Shown one piece after another: positions 1 to 10,911 of a stretch of DNA of 64,000 nucleotides. The translations under genes and the position numbers were made by a program. Under the pieces are notes generated by a model that did not search any database, was not told the origin of the DNA, and saw only the letters and a list, made by a program, of their open reading frames with translations. This stretch comes from Flaccisagitta enflata. Its lineage: Eukaryota > Chaetognatha > Sagittoidea > Aphragmophora. The stretch lies in the NCBI GenBank assembly GCA_965153355.1, contig OZ231126.1, positions 70,060,001-70,124,000 on the forward strand, written 5' to 3'. Each line of letters begins with the position of its first letter. The first letter of the stretch is position 1.

Positions 1-735
1 GTCGGGTTGCTTTTAGGTCAGTCCATCATTTCACTACGTCGTTATCGAAAATATTCAAAGCATTCATCATGTTTTTTTTCAACAAAAACTACCTTAATAC
101 CCCCCACGATTGATTAGACTTCAAAGTACATATCGCCGTAGTAGTGAAAATACACATCCCCACTTTTTTTTTAAAAAGGGGAAAATAATCATTCTTTCGC
201 GTAGGAATTGACACAAATGGCTCCACCAAACGAGCCAATCCAATGTGAGTAATGATGCTTTGACATTCGCGTATACGGTAAAGTGTGATAATTAATATTC
301 GCGTTCGGAGTGCAGGATCAATGTCAATGCCAATAGCCCACCTACGATAAAAGATTTCAACAAGGCTGGATACATGAGTGCCTTACCTGCTGACCAATCA
401 CCTTAAGCGGTTGTAGAATCCTACACAGATTGAAAAAAATGAAACAAGCCAAACACAAGAAATCAATTGCGGACGGTTGGGAAGGGGTAAAACACCTGAG
501 AATAAAACAAAAAGTCACCAAGGTTGTAATAGCAAAAAAAGTATTACTGACAAATGGACCTACCGGCCGACGAACGAGCTGCGTGCCCACTTTGAAAAAC
601 CAAACATGAAAGTAGTCGGCTTTATGCCTCTGTCATTTTTTTAAAACACACATAAACCAATAGACCATTTTTTGCGCTGTGGGCCAATCTTAGAGGTAAA
701 ACATGAAAAAAGAACGCACAAGTAAACGAAGGAAC
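1..735. other. Non-repetitive AT-rich sequence, no feature recognised
   Basis: I see no open frame with protein-like composition, no tandem repeat and no RNA-like fold here. The 77-codon minus-strand frame at 357-590 has no recognisable domain and no support. The segment ends where the first family C head begins. Confidence 0.6.
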
Positions 736-879
736 TAGTCATCCAAGGATCGCACATGGTCAGCGGTACCCAATGCCCTGCTTGTGTGCTGAAGACGTGG
801 AGTGAGAGCAGGGCAGCGGCCCCAAAGAGCCGATATCCTGTAGAGCACAGGAGTGAATTTCAAGACGTCCTGAGAAGGC

Positions 880-1190
880 ACATATAGGGCTAATTTGTGA
901 GTCCAAGGGTTCATATGAGATCAGAGATGAGGGCAGATTTGAGACCTAAGATGGCAAATTCTAGGGCTGAATCGAGACCTGAGTGGTCAGAATTTAGGCA
1001 TGAGACGGTTGATTTAGGGCCTGACAAAGTTGATTTTAGGCCTGAGTAAGCTGATTTTGGGCTTGAGAAAGCTAATCTTGGATCTGAGAGGGCTGATTAT
1101 AGGCCTTTGAGGGCTAGTTTGCACCTGATAGGGCTGATTTGGGGCCTTAGAGGGCTGATTAGGGGCCTTAGAGGGGTCTGAATAGCCTGG
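880..1190. repeat. Degenerate ~20-bp tandem array inside C1
   Basis: The motif GGGCTGATTTTAGGCCTGAG recurs with variation about 14 times. Its core, close to TCAGGCCTGA in better-preserved copies, is itself palindromic. The same internal array occurs in C4 (40010-40250) and C5 (57955-58180), so it belongs to the element and not to the insertion site. Confidence 0.75.
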
Positions 1191-1267
1191 GGGGGGAATG
1201 AACGTTGGTAAGTATGGATGGACAGATGGACGTCTGGAAATTCCCCCTGTGTCCCACGGGACATCGG

Positions 1268-1649
1268 TGGGGGGGGATTAGCTCAGTGGTAGCATGCAGG
1301 CTTGTGATCCTCTGGGTCACAAGTTCTATTCCCACCATGGGCGAGTCTTTTCAGCGAAGGTTGAGAGGTTCGCCCATTAACTGGGAATCACTTTAGGGTT
1401 TTCTGGAAAATTCTAGCAGAATGATAGCTAGCTAGAGGGAGGGTAGGCCATAGCCTATGGCCTACCCTCCCTCTATGTTCCTTTATGTCACATAGGACAT
1501 CATGATGTGGAATCTGACACCAAAAAGACCAGGTGGCGCTGCTCATGTGGTGGGTCGATTGGCCTTCATCAGAAGCCTTCAAACCGCGCTCAAAATTCTT
1601 CCCGGTGATTCCCTCGGCTGTAACAACAACAACAACAACAACAACAACA
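1268..1649 (+). mobile_element. tRNA-derived SINE with (AAC)n tail, 9-bp target duplication
   Basis: The head at about 1274-1338 reads like a tRNA. Box A is near-perfect (TTAGCTCAGTGG at 1279-1290). A weaker box B lies around 1321-1331 (AAGTTCTATTCCC). A roughly 280-bp body follows, ending in (AAC)n at 1621-1649. The insertion is flanked by GGACATCGG at 1259-1267 and again at 1650-1658. Removing the element and one copy restores the family C right arm as seen in C3. This is the expected outcome of LINE-mediated retroposition by a Pol III transcript. The partner LINE is not in the window and the SINE family is not identified. Confidence 0.82.
1433..1475. repeat. 43-nt near-perfect palindrome inside the SINE body
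   Basis: Two 21-nt arms beginning TAGAGGGAGGGTAGGCCATAG are exactly complementary around a single central base. In the SINE RNA this would fold as a perfect 21-bp hairpin. It may be structural, or a tiny insertion after the repeated GCTAGCTA sequence just upstream. Confidence 0.85.
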
Positions 1650-1678
1650 GGACATCGGCCCCTTGGGGCCGCTGCCCC

Positions 1679-3695
1679 TATAAAAAGGATTGTTTAAATT
1701 TCTGAGATGAAAAACAAAACTAAATCAAACACAAATGACACGACAGAGCAAAAGAGAAGGAAAAAAATTTTTTTTTGGGCGAAGTCGTTCATTTGTCTCT
1801 GCAAAAAATGCCAAAGCAAAACGCAGCTAAAAGATTGGTTGGCGGCGGCTTATGAGGATTTACTTGATACCTTGAAGATTCTTTTTAGTGAAAAAAAAAC
1901 AAAGTTAAAAAAAAAAAGTAAAACAAAAACGCAAAAAAAAAAACCCAAAAAACTGGGAGGTCATGGTTACAGATTTGCTCTTTTTTGAAAGAGAAATATG
2001 AAGATGCCATGATCTTTATGTCCAATCATGTTCAATAGGGGTGTCAGGTGGGGGGGGGGGGAACATTTTAGGCCGAATTTTGGACTAGTCAAAATTAAAA
2101 CCACTTTAGTTAGAATTCGGACTTGAGTGGCAGGAAGCAAAACCTCTTTCATGTTCATTTTTAAGTAGAATGTTTTTTATTTTCATTTCTTCTGGGGGAT
2201 TCTTAAAGACTGGTTAATCTTATTTATGAAAAAGGTTGATTTATTGTTTGTTTTCATTGTTTAGTTTTATCCTTATTTTGACACCATTTTTCACCAACAC
2301 AAAAGAAAGAATCATTGAAATTCTTCTTAAGGATATAAAAATCTATCATGAAAAATAGTCTAGAAATAAAAAAAAACAACATATTTGATTTTCTGCTTTG
2401 ATATTTTTTGAAATTGAACAAGTTAAATGATTATTTAAAGTAAATCAAAAACATGTATTTAGGGAATTTTGATTCTATGATTTTCAAAAATTGAAAACAA
2501 TAGATTGTGTTAAAAGATGATATGAAAAAAAATGAAGAGTGACTCTGTTTTTAAAGTTCACTCAAAAACCACTTTAATTACAATAAGCAGTAAAAATTGC
2601 AACCACTCTAGTCCGATTCTGCCTTGAGTGGTTTGACAGCATTTTCAGATGAGGATTCGGCCTTGAGTGCCCTCCTCCCGGGTGATGCGTCATCGCAACT
2701 ATAGTCATAGTAACTATAGCTCTTTAAGGCAGTACGATTCACCCTCTAATCTTTGTCTCTTTTATCTGCCTAAAATCCTCACGCAATATACACAATAAAG
2801 CATAGAAATAACTTGACAAGGCAAGGTCATCAGTCATAACAGTCATGTTTCCCACCGAGACGCAAAGCCAGAAACTGGATTGTGGATACATTGCATTTCT
2901 TACAAAAAGATTCGGCCTTTGAATAGGCTTTCTCACAAACAAACAAGGACCACAAATTGGCAAACAGACTCCCCTCCCCCCTTAGGTTGCTCGTTGAAAG
3001 AATGTACGCATGACAGACTGATGGAACATAGTCCAAGTGACAAAAAATGCACTATGGCGCATATAGCTTAGAGTTCCCAAAGATACTCACGATTCCATTA
3101 TAGTAGATTGAACGTTTTGTTTTTGTTTTTTTTTTTCGTTGAATACTAGATGATATTTGGCGGAGTTTGTAAGTATTTTCTCATTCTCTCTTTCTTTTTT
3201 TTACGGCTAATGGCCACGTTCTTGTTTTCCAGGTTTTCTTACTTATTTGAATATAAAGGTCACGTTAGTTGTTAGAGAGGAGACAAGTTTGATCGTTGTG
3301 CTAGCCGCTGGGACAAACTATCACAAAGGCGAGAAACACATTGAACAAATTGATACTTAATTAGATGTTCATTTGTGGGGATCCACATTTAACAAGGTAG
3401 TATTCTGTTCAGTGCTTTTATCGATATCAATCAACATCTTTCCAAATTCAGTTGTTGCCGTGTGTACTTACGAAATTTCCTACCAAAACTGTGAAGGATA
3501 AACGTAACAGAAATTTCGCGCCGTCGATGACGAAGGCAAGGCGTGGGTGAGTATTCTACGCAAGAAGCCTTGTAAGCGACATCTGCGATGAAGTCAAAGT
3601 GGGAGAAAGTTAATCAAACTCTGCAGTGATAACATCTGTCTTATGAAAGTCAATTACACACGCTCAAGCAGTTATCATCACTGGTACCAAGAAAA
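1679..3695. other. AT-rich spacer with two short diverged direct repeats
   Basis: Poly(A)-rich stretches occupy 1755-1970 and a run of G lies at 2050-2061. Related ~32-bp segments at 2099-2131 and 2599-2630 (AACCACTYTAG followed by CTTGAGTGG) bracket about 500 bp of AT-rich sequence. They could be ends of an old element, but I cannot define borders. The remainder, including several 60-80 codon frames, shows nothing recognisable. Confidence 0.45.
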
Positions 3696-3911
3696 ACAAG
3701 TGACGCGGGGTCACAATATCGTTGCGGACGGGTGGGCAGGGGCATCCAACCCCCATCCATACCCCATGTCCCCCACTCACATACACAAAATGCATCTAAA
3801 ACGCTTGTTTTCGCACTTTTCGACTCGTGTTCACGGACCGACGGACCAATGGACGGACGGACGGACGGACGGACAAAGCCTCTTGTAGAGTTGCGTGTCC
3901 GCAACTAAAAA
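3696..3911 (+). mobile_element. HG element, subfamily B (B1)
   Basis: The head starts ACAAGTGACGCGGGGTCACA and contains GTTGCGGACGGGTGGGCAGG. After a variable middle come GGAC tetranucleotides (about 3836-3874), then CCTCTTGTAGAG, then the tail hairpin 3889-3906 (AGTTGCG, loop TGTC, CGCAACT) and TAAAAA. GTTGCGGAC in the head is the inverse of the hairpin strand. B2 at 11595-11814 is nearly collinear. The layout resembles non-autonomous Helentron-like repeats (mini-me/DINE-1/pearl type); that assignment is inference. Confidence 0.75.
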
Positions 3912-3913
3912 GA

Positions 3914-4425
<512 letters not shown>

Positions 4426-4452
4426 AGAAACTCAATGACAGCTGATGATACC

Positions 4453-5042
4453 CTGTGTTCAATCTCAAAGTCGGAAAAGTAAAAAGCTTACATTCTTAAA
4501 CGCAACCAGTCAGTGATTTCAAATCATTTTTCTCTTGTAGTAATATGGTTGACGTTTTTTGTGTAAAAATTTCATTGGTCTAGCCTTTATAGTTTGTTCA
4601 CAATATTAATTTTAAGTAAAACAAGTATATCAAATTTGTGCTAAAAAACTCTCCTTTTAATCATGATAGTTTTTCTTAAAATTGATCTAATTTTTAAAAA
4701 ATTGGAAGTAAAATCTCAAGAATGGACTCAAATTATATACAATTTGAAAATGTTTACATCTGAGATCAATCTGGCACCAGTTATCAAGCCGTTTAAGAAT
4801 TAAAGGCAGAATATTAAAAAAGAATGTTGATGAAAATATGTGTTTTTGAGCTTCAACTGTAAATACTTGTTTTAAATTCAAATTGATGTTGTGGACAAAC
4901 CATTTAAGCTAGATCAATGAAAGTTGTACACAAAAAACTTCAAACATAATACTACAAGAGAAAAATGGTTTGAAATCACTGACTTAATGCGTTTAGAAAT
5001 GTAAGCTTTTTACTTTTCCGACTTTGAGATTGAACACCCTGT
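4453..5042. mobile_element. Non-autonomous TIR (foldback) element
   Basis: The left arm from about 4453 and the right arm ending at 5042 are complementary for roughly 130 bp, sharing GTTCAATCTCAAAGTCGG and the following AAAGTAAAAAGCTTACATT. A TA dinucleotide sits at both outer edges, compatible with a Tc1/mariner-type duplication. The outermost bases of the left TIR are altered. The centre is AT-rich and non-coding. A piece of the same family recurs at 55927-56040. Confidence 0.7.
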
Positions 5043-5474
5043 ACAGCAATGTGAGAAATTGATCCCGAGTGACGTTTTTCATTGACATAAAACTGTAGGA
5101 ATGCGATACCAATTCAAAAACTGAAGGGATACAATTTTATACAAATGAGATCGAAATTTGCGGGGTTTCGAGATTTGGGAAAATAGTTGAAAGTGGATAT
5201 ATTCTTTTCTTTTTATTGCGTTTTTGACGTTTGATTAGCGAGAAATTACGTGGCCTTGAATCAAACGAAGGCCCCCGACTAATCTTTATATCTTTTACAT
5301 AAATCCATAAATAAACATCGTATACAGAAAACTTTAATTTCTGTTTTGATCGTTCTCTATGTATAATTCGTGATGATGATCACGCTATAACCGGACGAAA
5401 TCGCAAACCGCGAGTCTAGGACTGCTTTTGGATTATGAGAATGAGTGAAGGATTGACAGTAATGAAGATTTAAA

Positions 5475-5735
<261 letters not shown>

Positions 5736-6269
5736 GCAGGAAGAGTCTATGTTGCTGAATAAAAGACAGATTGACCGACAGACAGACAAATAGATTGAGA
5801 CTCGAGAAGGTTATTAGATCGATAAATAGACAGAGAATCAGTCACCCGCAAACAAACTCACATTCAACGTGACTCGATTAGCATTCTGACCCGGGAAGAC
5901 GATCGAAGGCCGTTAATTCATTAATTTGATTAAATCAAAAGTAATATAGATAAAAAATAAGAATGAAAAAAAAAGAAAAAAAAAGATGCCGACACTCCCC
6001 GACGGTGCGCGTTCACAATGACGAGATAGACAACGATACAGTATCTTTTATTTCATGACATGGGGAACACACACTAGACTAGGAGAAGGGGAGAGGGTTG
6101 AAGGGGGTGGATGAGAAGATGGAGGGGGAGGCATTTTGAGGTGTTGAGGCGGAGGCAAAACACACACTAAAACACTTTCCTTTTTGATGAAAAGGTCGAC
6201 TTAACCGCGACAAAACGATCATCAAATTTCATCGTCGCTGATTTGCGAAGGACACCGCGTGGAGGGGGG
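5736..6269. other. Spacer, nothing recognised
   Basis: Short GACAGACA and A-rich runs occur near 5760-5980. No protein-like frame, RNA fold or family member was seen. Confidence 0.5.
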
Positions 6270-6780
6270 GGAGGATACAACGCGCGCGAATGACGATGAC
6301 AGCGTCGCAGGAGGAAAATGACTTGTCGTGTAACAGCTGCATTTAACGATGATGTGAGGTGTAAAACATCAAGGCTGGCTTAGTGCGCGAATAACGATGA
6401 CAGCGCCGCAGGAGGAAAATGACTTGTCGTGTAACAGCTGCATTTAACAATGATGTGAGGAGTAAAACATCAAGGCTGGCTTAGTGCGCGAATAACGATA
6501 ACTGCGCCACAGGATGAAAATGACTTGTTGTGTAACAGCCGCATTTAACGATGATGTGAGGAGTAAAACATCTCGGCTGGCTTAGTGCGCAAATAATGAT
6601 GACAGCGCCGCGGGAGGAAAATGTCTTGTCGTGTAACAGCTGCATTTAACAATTATGTGAGGAGTAAAACATCAAGGCTGGCTTAGTGCGCATGTGACGA
6701 TGATAGCGCCGCAAGAAAAAAAATGACTTGTCGTGTAACCACTGCATTTAATGAAAAAGTGAGGTGTAAAACATCGGCAT
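6270..6780. repeat. 101-bp tandem array, about five units
   Basis: The marker AAAATGACTTG recurs at 6315, 6416 and 6517, with variants at about 6618 and 6720, giving a period of 101 bp. Each unit includes GTGTAACAGCTGCATTTAAC and GTAAAACATCAAGGCTGGC. Identity between neighbours is high except in the last unit. A diverged sixth unit lies at 7838-7950. Confidence 0.9.
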
Positions 6781-7137
6781 CCCCCATTTTGATTAACGTT
6801 TGAGAGCTGAGGCATATTTCACTGATACCAGAAATTGACTCTTAAACTGAAGTTGTTTGATGCCAAAATTGCAATTTTTTTGTGAACTTTTTTCTCGAAC
6901 GAGCAAAAAAGTGGTGACACGCGCTCCTTTGTGAATTTAAAGCTTGGGAGTTGTGAAAGATAGACACAGCGGACCTTCACGTAATCTTATTTCATGAAAA
7001 GGACGATGTCCCTGTCATCAGGAGACCAAATGAAATGACAAAAATGACAGAATGGACAGGATTGACTAGTAATAGCAGCAGAAATGGCGTGAAATGTCAT
7101 GATTAGGATCAAATGACATTGATTTAGCGTTAACGTT
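6781..7137. other. Spacer between 101-bp units
   Basis: This is the first part of the ~1.06-kb segment between the fifth and sixth 101-bp units. Apart from the motif at 6988-7022 I recognise nothing. Confidence 0.4.
6988..7022 (-). other. Hammerhead-like core motif, copy 1
   Basis: Read on the minus strand: CCTGATGA, then GGAC-ATC-GTCC (a possible 4-bp helix), a short spacer, then GAAATAA. Hammerhead ribozymes use CUGAUGA, helix II, GAAA, and Penelope-like retroelements are known to carry them. The spacer between helix and GAAA is atypical, so this may be only a related tail sequence. Similar motifs lie at 37378 and 40511. Confidence 0.3.
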
Positions 7138-7440
7138 CTCGCTCTCTGGCCCTCTCTCTTGCTCTCTTGCCCTCTCTCTCGCTCTCACTCTCGCGCTCTT
7201 GCTCTTGCTCTTGCTCTTTCGCTCTCGCTCTCGCTCTTGCTCTTGCTCTCTCCCTTTCGCTCTCTCGCTCTCGCTCAATCTCGCTCTCGCCAATCTCGCT
7301 CTCTCGCTCTCTCTCGCTCTTGCTCTCTCACTCTCACTCTCGCTCTCGCTCCCTTGCTCTCGCTATCTCGCTCTTGCGCCCTCGCTCTTGCACTCTCGCT
7401 CTCGCCCTTGCTCTTGCTCTCGCTCTTTCTTTCTTTCTGT
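7138..7440. repeat. Degenerate CGCTCT/TGCTCT hexanucleotide tract
   Basis: About 300 bp of pyrimidine-rich repeats built from CGCTCT, TGCTCT and CTCTCG. All three plus-strand frames are open and give only Ser/Leu/Arg repeats, so the frames here are not genes. Confidence 0.9.
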
Positions 7441-7837
7441 CATACTTCACTAGAGATCATTTTAGCGACGAAGGAACAAAGACATTTCCATGGAACAGTG
7501 GGAAAAAATCGATTGACACCAGTGGAAGAAATGACATCTTTCATAATACTGACCTTGTAGCTTTTTCAACATTAAAAAAACAATGTTTAATAATTTAACC
7601 CTCATGATAATTTTAAAAAAATGAAATATTGTACTTGGTGTCATTGTTGATAACAAAGATAAATATGTCATATGGTTTACGCATGTTAACGCTATCTTTC
7701 AGTTTGTTGAGAAAAATATTCAAGCTTCTTAAAGATAATCTGAAGACAGTACGCGTGAAATTGCCAGTAAGCGAATTGTTTCTATTATTCACCGGCCCTA
7801 GCAAAAATTTTGATGCAGCGGCATTTTAATTGACCCA
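7441..7837. other. Spacer, nothing recognised
   Basis: AT-rich DNA with frames below 70 codons and no recognisable motif. It ends where 101-bp repeat sequence resumes. Confidence 0.5.
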
Positions 7838-7950
7838 TGAAGGCTGGCCTAGCGCGCGACTGTTGAAGAGCACTGCGGGAGAATAATCACGTATTGAGTA
7901 ACGGCTGGGTTTAACGATAATGTGAGATGAAAAACATCAAGGCTGACTAA
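7838..7950. repeat. Diverged outlying unit of the 101-bp repeat
   Basis: AAGGCTGGCCTAGCGCGCG, GAGTAACGGCTGGGTTTAACG and AAAACATCAAGGCTGAC follow the order of the 6270-6780 units, with many substitutions. It suggests a once-larger array or an ancient dispersed copy. Confidence 0.7.
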
Positions 7951-8534
7951 GAGCCCTTAGATGAGCACGAAAAGTTATGGTTTTAAAGACGGTTTGCCAA
8001 TCTCAGCCTTTCACTACCCAAAGGAGTACTACCTTGGAAAAAAAGTATGTATACAAACGCAGCATATTATGATTTACTGGTAGAAGAAAGGCAGCCAAAA
8101 TTTGAATCATATCAATGGGATGTGACTCATAATGGCAACCTACCCACTCGGTAAAACTGCATGTCTAAATAAAGTCATTCATTCACCAAAAAAAAAAAGA
8201 AAAAAAAGAAAAGTCTGTGCAGTGTGTGCATGATACTCCCTACCCGGCTATCCATGCTTCTTCTCCTCGGTCCTTTTTAAAAACTAGTATCCATCTTGTG
8301 TTTTCCTTTTGGTTTTTCTATTCCTCTCTCCCATTGTTTGGCCAATGGGCTCTGGCCATCATTATTCATCATCCGCCTTTCATTTACTTTTGGGATTTGA
8401 TTTGTTTGACTTTAATTTGCGCCAGTAATTCCTCTTTGTTTCCTTTTTTTATTCCTCTTTGTATTTCTTTATCGACTTTTAGGCTTGTTTCATTTCAATT
8501 CAGAAGATTTGTGATGATTTGTGCTGAGGTTTTT
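7951..8534. other. Spacer, nothing recognised
   Basis: AT-rich, with an A-run at 8188-8210. The long plus-strand frame from 8217 extends into the neighbouring HG element and shows no domain. Confidence 0.5.
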
Positions 8535-8741
8535 AGTCCTGTGCTACGCGACTCTACACCCCGCTTTGTCCGTCCGTCCGTCGGTTGGTCCGTCGGTCCG
8601 CCCTTCCGTCGGTCACACTTTGCTTTTTTGGCGTTAGTGGGATTTTTGGCCCTACTGCTCCTGCCCAAATGCTCCACTGACCTCAAATAATGCCCCTGCC
8701 CACCCGCACGCGACTGGGGTAGTCGTGAATACAGCCTTGTT
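8535..8741 (-). mobile_element. HG element, subfamily A (A1)
   Basis: Reverse orientation. A decayed tail hairpin (8535-8553) is followed by CTCTACACCCCGCTTTGTCC, GTCC/GTCG repeats, CACACTTTGC, and a head with CCTGCCCACCCGCACGCGAC ending at GCCTTGTT. It directly abuts a D hairpin, so two elements meet without spacer DNA. Confidence 0.72.
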
Positions 8742-8816
8742 AGATGCGTCCTCGCATCTCTTTAATAAGTTATGTCCGTCTGTTGGCAGTCGATTGGTTG
8801 GTCGGTCTGTTGATTG
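8742..8816 (-). mobile_element. HG element, subfamily D, truncated
   Basis: It begins with a perfect hairpin at 8742-8759 (AGATGCG, loop TCCT, CGCATCT), followed by GTCCGTCTG and GGTTGGTCGG-type repeats. It is cut off by the TIR element starting at 8817; the head is missing. Confidence 0.65.
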
Positions 8817-9519
8817 GTTGGGATGATTTTTGAAGCCATCATATGGTTTTGAAGTCTGTTTGTGGTTTTAGAGTATGACAGTGCCAAAAAAAAGGAGACG
8901 CAATCTTTTGATCAAGGATTGTTCAATAACTAAAAAAGACAAACCATTAAAATTCATGATGGTTTTGAAGAACTTTGATAACTCTTTTATTTGAGCGGTT
9001 TCAGAACTTTCTAGCTGTCACAATTTAGAAGTTATGATAATTCAAAAATAACAACTAAAAAATCTCAAATCTGGCTCCCATCATTTTGGACAAAACAACT
9101 TTGAATTGATGTAGTTTCTAAACGAATTGGAATCATGAAATCAGCTTGGTCCATCTTCTTGAAAATTCAAAAACTTCGTTTTTACCATGGATTTTGTCCC
9201 ATTTATCTAATTTCTTCATTCTGCAGAATCTTCATAACAAAAAGTGCCTCGTTGTCAGGCGCCTAAACCTCTTTTCTTTGGCAATCATGAAAATAGGTAT
9301 TAAACTTCAATCTTATGTCATTTGAAAACGACTTAGGCTAAAAAGTTCTGCTTGGTCTAGATTTGCAGAGTTTATGAAGCTCTTTAAAATGCCAATGGAT
9401 TTTAGGTATAAAGTATTAATGATTTTAAAACTGAGCGTCTCTTTTTATTTTTGCCACTGTTACTCTAAAACCACATACAGACTTCAAACCATATGATGGC
9501 TTCAAAAATCATCCCAACA
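8817..9519. mobile_element. ~700-bp non-autonomous TIR element
   Basis: The first ~110 bp and last ~90 bp are complementary, starting GTTGGGATGATTTTTGAAGC and including GTGGTTTTAGAGTA and GAGACGC. The arms continue with weaker complementarity toward an AT-rich centre. No transposase frame is present. Borders are taken from the ends of complementarity. The superfamily is unknown. Confidence 0.72.
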
Positions 9520-9890
9520 GTATGAAATTTTGCATGCAAAAACTGCCTGTCAAGATCTTTTTAGATCATTTTTCAGAAGATTGAAAAGATTACTAGAAGC
9601 TGAGATATGTCGTTTAAGAATACCTCAAAGCGCGTGAAACACCCCGTAGTCAGAAAAAGTGAAAAAAGAGACACAGAGCTATACAGAGATGATTGAGGAT
9701 GACAACGAAATCATGAAATCAGTGAAACAAGGAAAGAACGAGTACCCCCTCCCCCCCCCCCAAAAAAAAGAAAGAAAACAAAAGACAAAATTACCATTTT
9801 CATGAAATGTCCGATTAATTCAGACGTTTCTTAGCAAGGTAGGTTCAAAATTTTCACTCCAAAACCAAGACATAACCGAAGGGGGTAGTA
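9520..9890. other. Spacer with a short C-run
   Basis: A run of C lies at 9747-9761. ACACCCCGTA near 9640 resembles a TIR terminus, but no partner was found. Confidence 0.4.
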
Positions 9891-10119
9891 ACAAGGTCGG
9901 ATACACGGCCACCCAAGTCGCATGCGGGTTGGCACGGGTAGTGATTAAAAACGCCAACCAAGCATTTTGGCAAGAGTTGTAATGCGAAAAACGCCCGTAA
10001 TTGCCGAAATAGCAAAGTGTGACTGACCAACCGATCAACTGACCGACCGACCGACCAACCGACCGTGCGATTATCCGACGGACAGAACGGGTAATAGAGT
10101 CGCGTGCAAGCGACTAAAA
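9891..10119 (+). mobile_element. HG element, subfamily A (A2)
   Basis: Head ACAAGGTCGGATACACGGCC with AGTCGCATGCGGG, then the A-type body, AAAGTGTGAC, CGAC/CAAC repeats, and hairpin 10098-10115 (AGTCGC...GCGACT) with TAAAAA. The complete head-to-tail layout makes it a good reference copy. Confidence 0.78.
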
Positions 10120-10174
10120 ACAAAATCAACGAAGAGAACCGGAAAGCTCAGCAATCGATTGTTTTATTTTTATC

Positions 10175-10480
10175 TTTTTAGATGTGTCCGTCAGTAACGC
10201 ATCTCTATAAGAGGGTCTGTCCGTCCGTCCGTCGGTATGTCCGTTGCGCAAGTGCAAAAACCGCGTTTTTCGGCTGTTTTAGGCCACGGTGAGATCCCAT
10301 ACTGAAACAATTGATCAACCAACATATTTTGAGAGCCTCCTTTACTACGTCTGTTTATCCATCTGTCTCTCCATATATGTCACATGATCAATGCACATCC
10401 ATCTGTCTCTCCATATATGTCACATGATCAATACACGCAGAGACACGGCCCGGACGCATCGTTGCCCGGTCGGGCTTGTT
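10175..10480 (-). mobile_element. HG element, subfamily D, long form (D1)
   Basis: TTTTTA leads into hairpin 10180-10205 (one mismatch), CTCTATAAGAGGGTCTGTCC and GTCC repeats, then a body with TTTTCGGCTG and GGTGAGATCC. A 42-47 bp segment containing CATATATGTCACATGATCAA is duplicated in tandem. The head end has GGACGCATCGTTGC. In reverse complement this gives GATGCGTCC, identical to the tail hairpin strand. Confidence 0.75.
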
Positions 10481-10911
10481 AAAGAACAGTCGATAATTGC
10501 CAAGTCGTGATTCAATGAGAAAGTCGTTTTCGTCTTTTAAGGCTGGGCTGTAATTTGGGAAGAAAATTTCAAAACTGGTCCAACTGGAATCATCGGAGAC
10601 TTTCCCTAATATAATCCCCGAACTTGACGACAGATTTCAGCACTCGAGTCTAGTGATGATTATTATTTGAATGGGACACGTTCTGACTAACTTTGTCATT
10701 ATTGAGACACATTCGATGTGTGAAGCTAATGGGTAGGTAAAGAGTTTATCAGATGATAAGATGAAATAAAAATTCCATCGGGCAATGCTACGTTCTGTCA
10801 CTGACAGGTCGTCAGTGTGTTGAATTTTACAATAAACATGTTTGACAACATGGAGGGTCGAAGTGCAAAGGGAAGGTAAACGCCTTCAACAGCATCTAAT
10901 TTGATTTTTGA
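10481..10911. other. Spacer, nothing recognised
   Basis: No repeat family member, coding signal or RNA fold was noted in this stretch. Confidence 0.5.

Larger units (their letters stand above)
736..1678 (+). mobile_element. Family C foldback element copy 1 (C1), split by a SINE
   Basis: The head holds CATGGTCAGCGGTACCC at about 756-772. The left arm (about 814-870) carries GGCAGCGGCCCCAAAGAGCC and the small hairpin CCTGTAGAGCACAGG. The complementary right arm runs from about 1221 to 1267 and resumes at 1650-1678 after a SINE insertion. The right arm stops at the same point as copy C5, so the distal half of the terminal repeat is missing. The inner segment is an array of roughly 20-bp dyads. 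Other copies in the window are C2 16689, C3 25536, C4 39878, C5 57782 and C6 62363. I know no named family that matches; the classification as a foldback element rests on the complementary arms alone. Confidence 0.7.

Noticed and set aside
1274-1338. Functional tRNA gene
   Set aside because: Box B is degenerate and the acceptor and anticodon arms do not pair properly; a body, (AAC)n tail and target duplication identify a SINE.
2099-2630. LTR-like pair around 500 bp of AT-rich DNA
   Set aside because: The direct repeats are only ~32 bp, diverged, and lack LTR or target-site signals.
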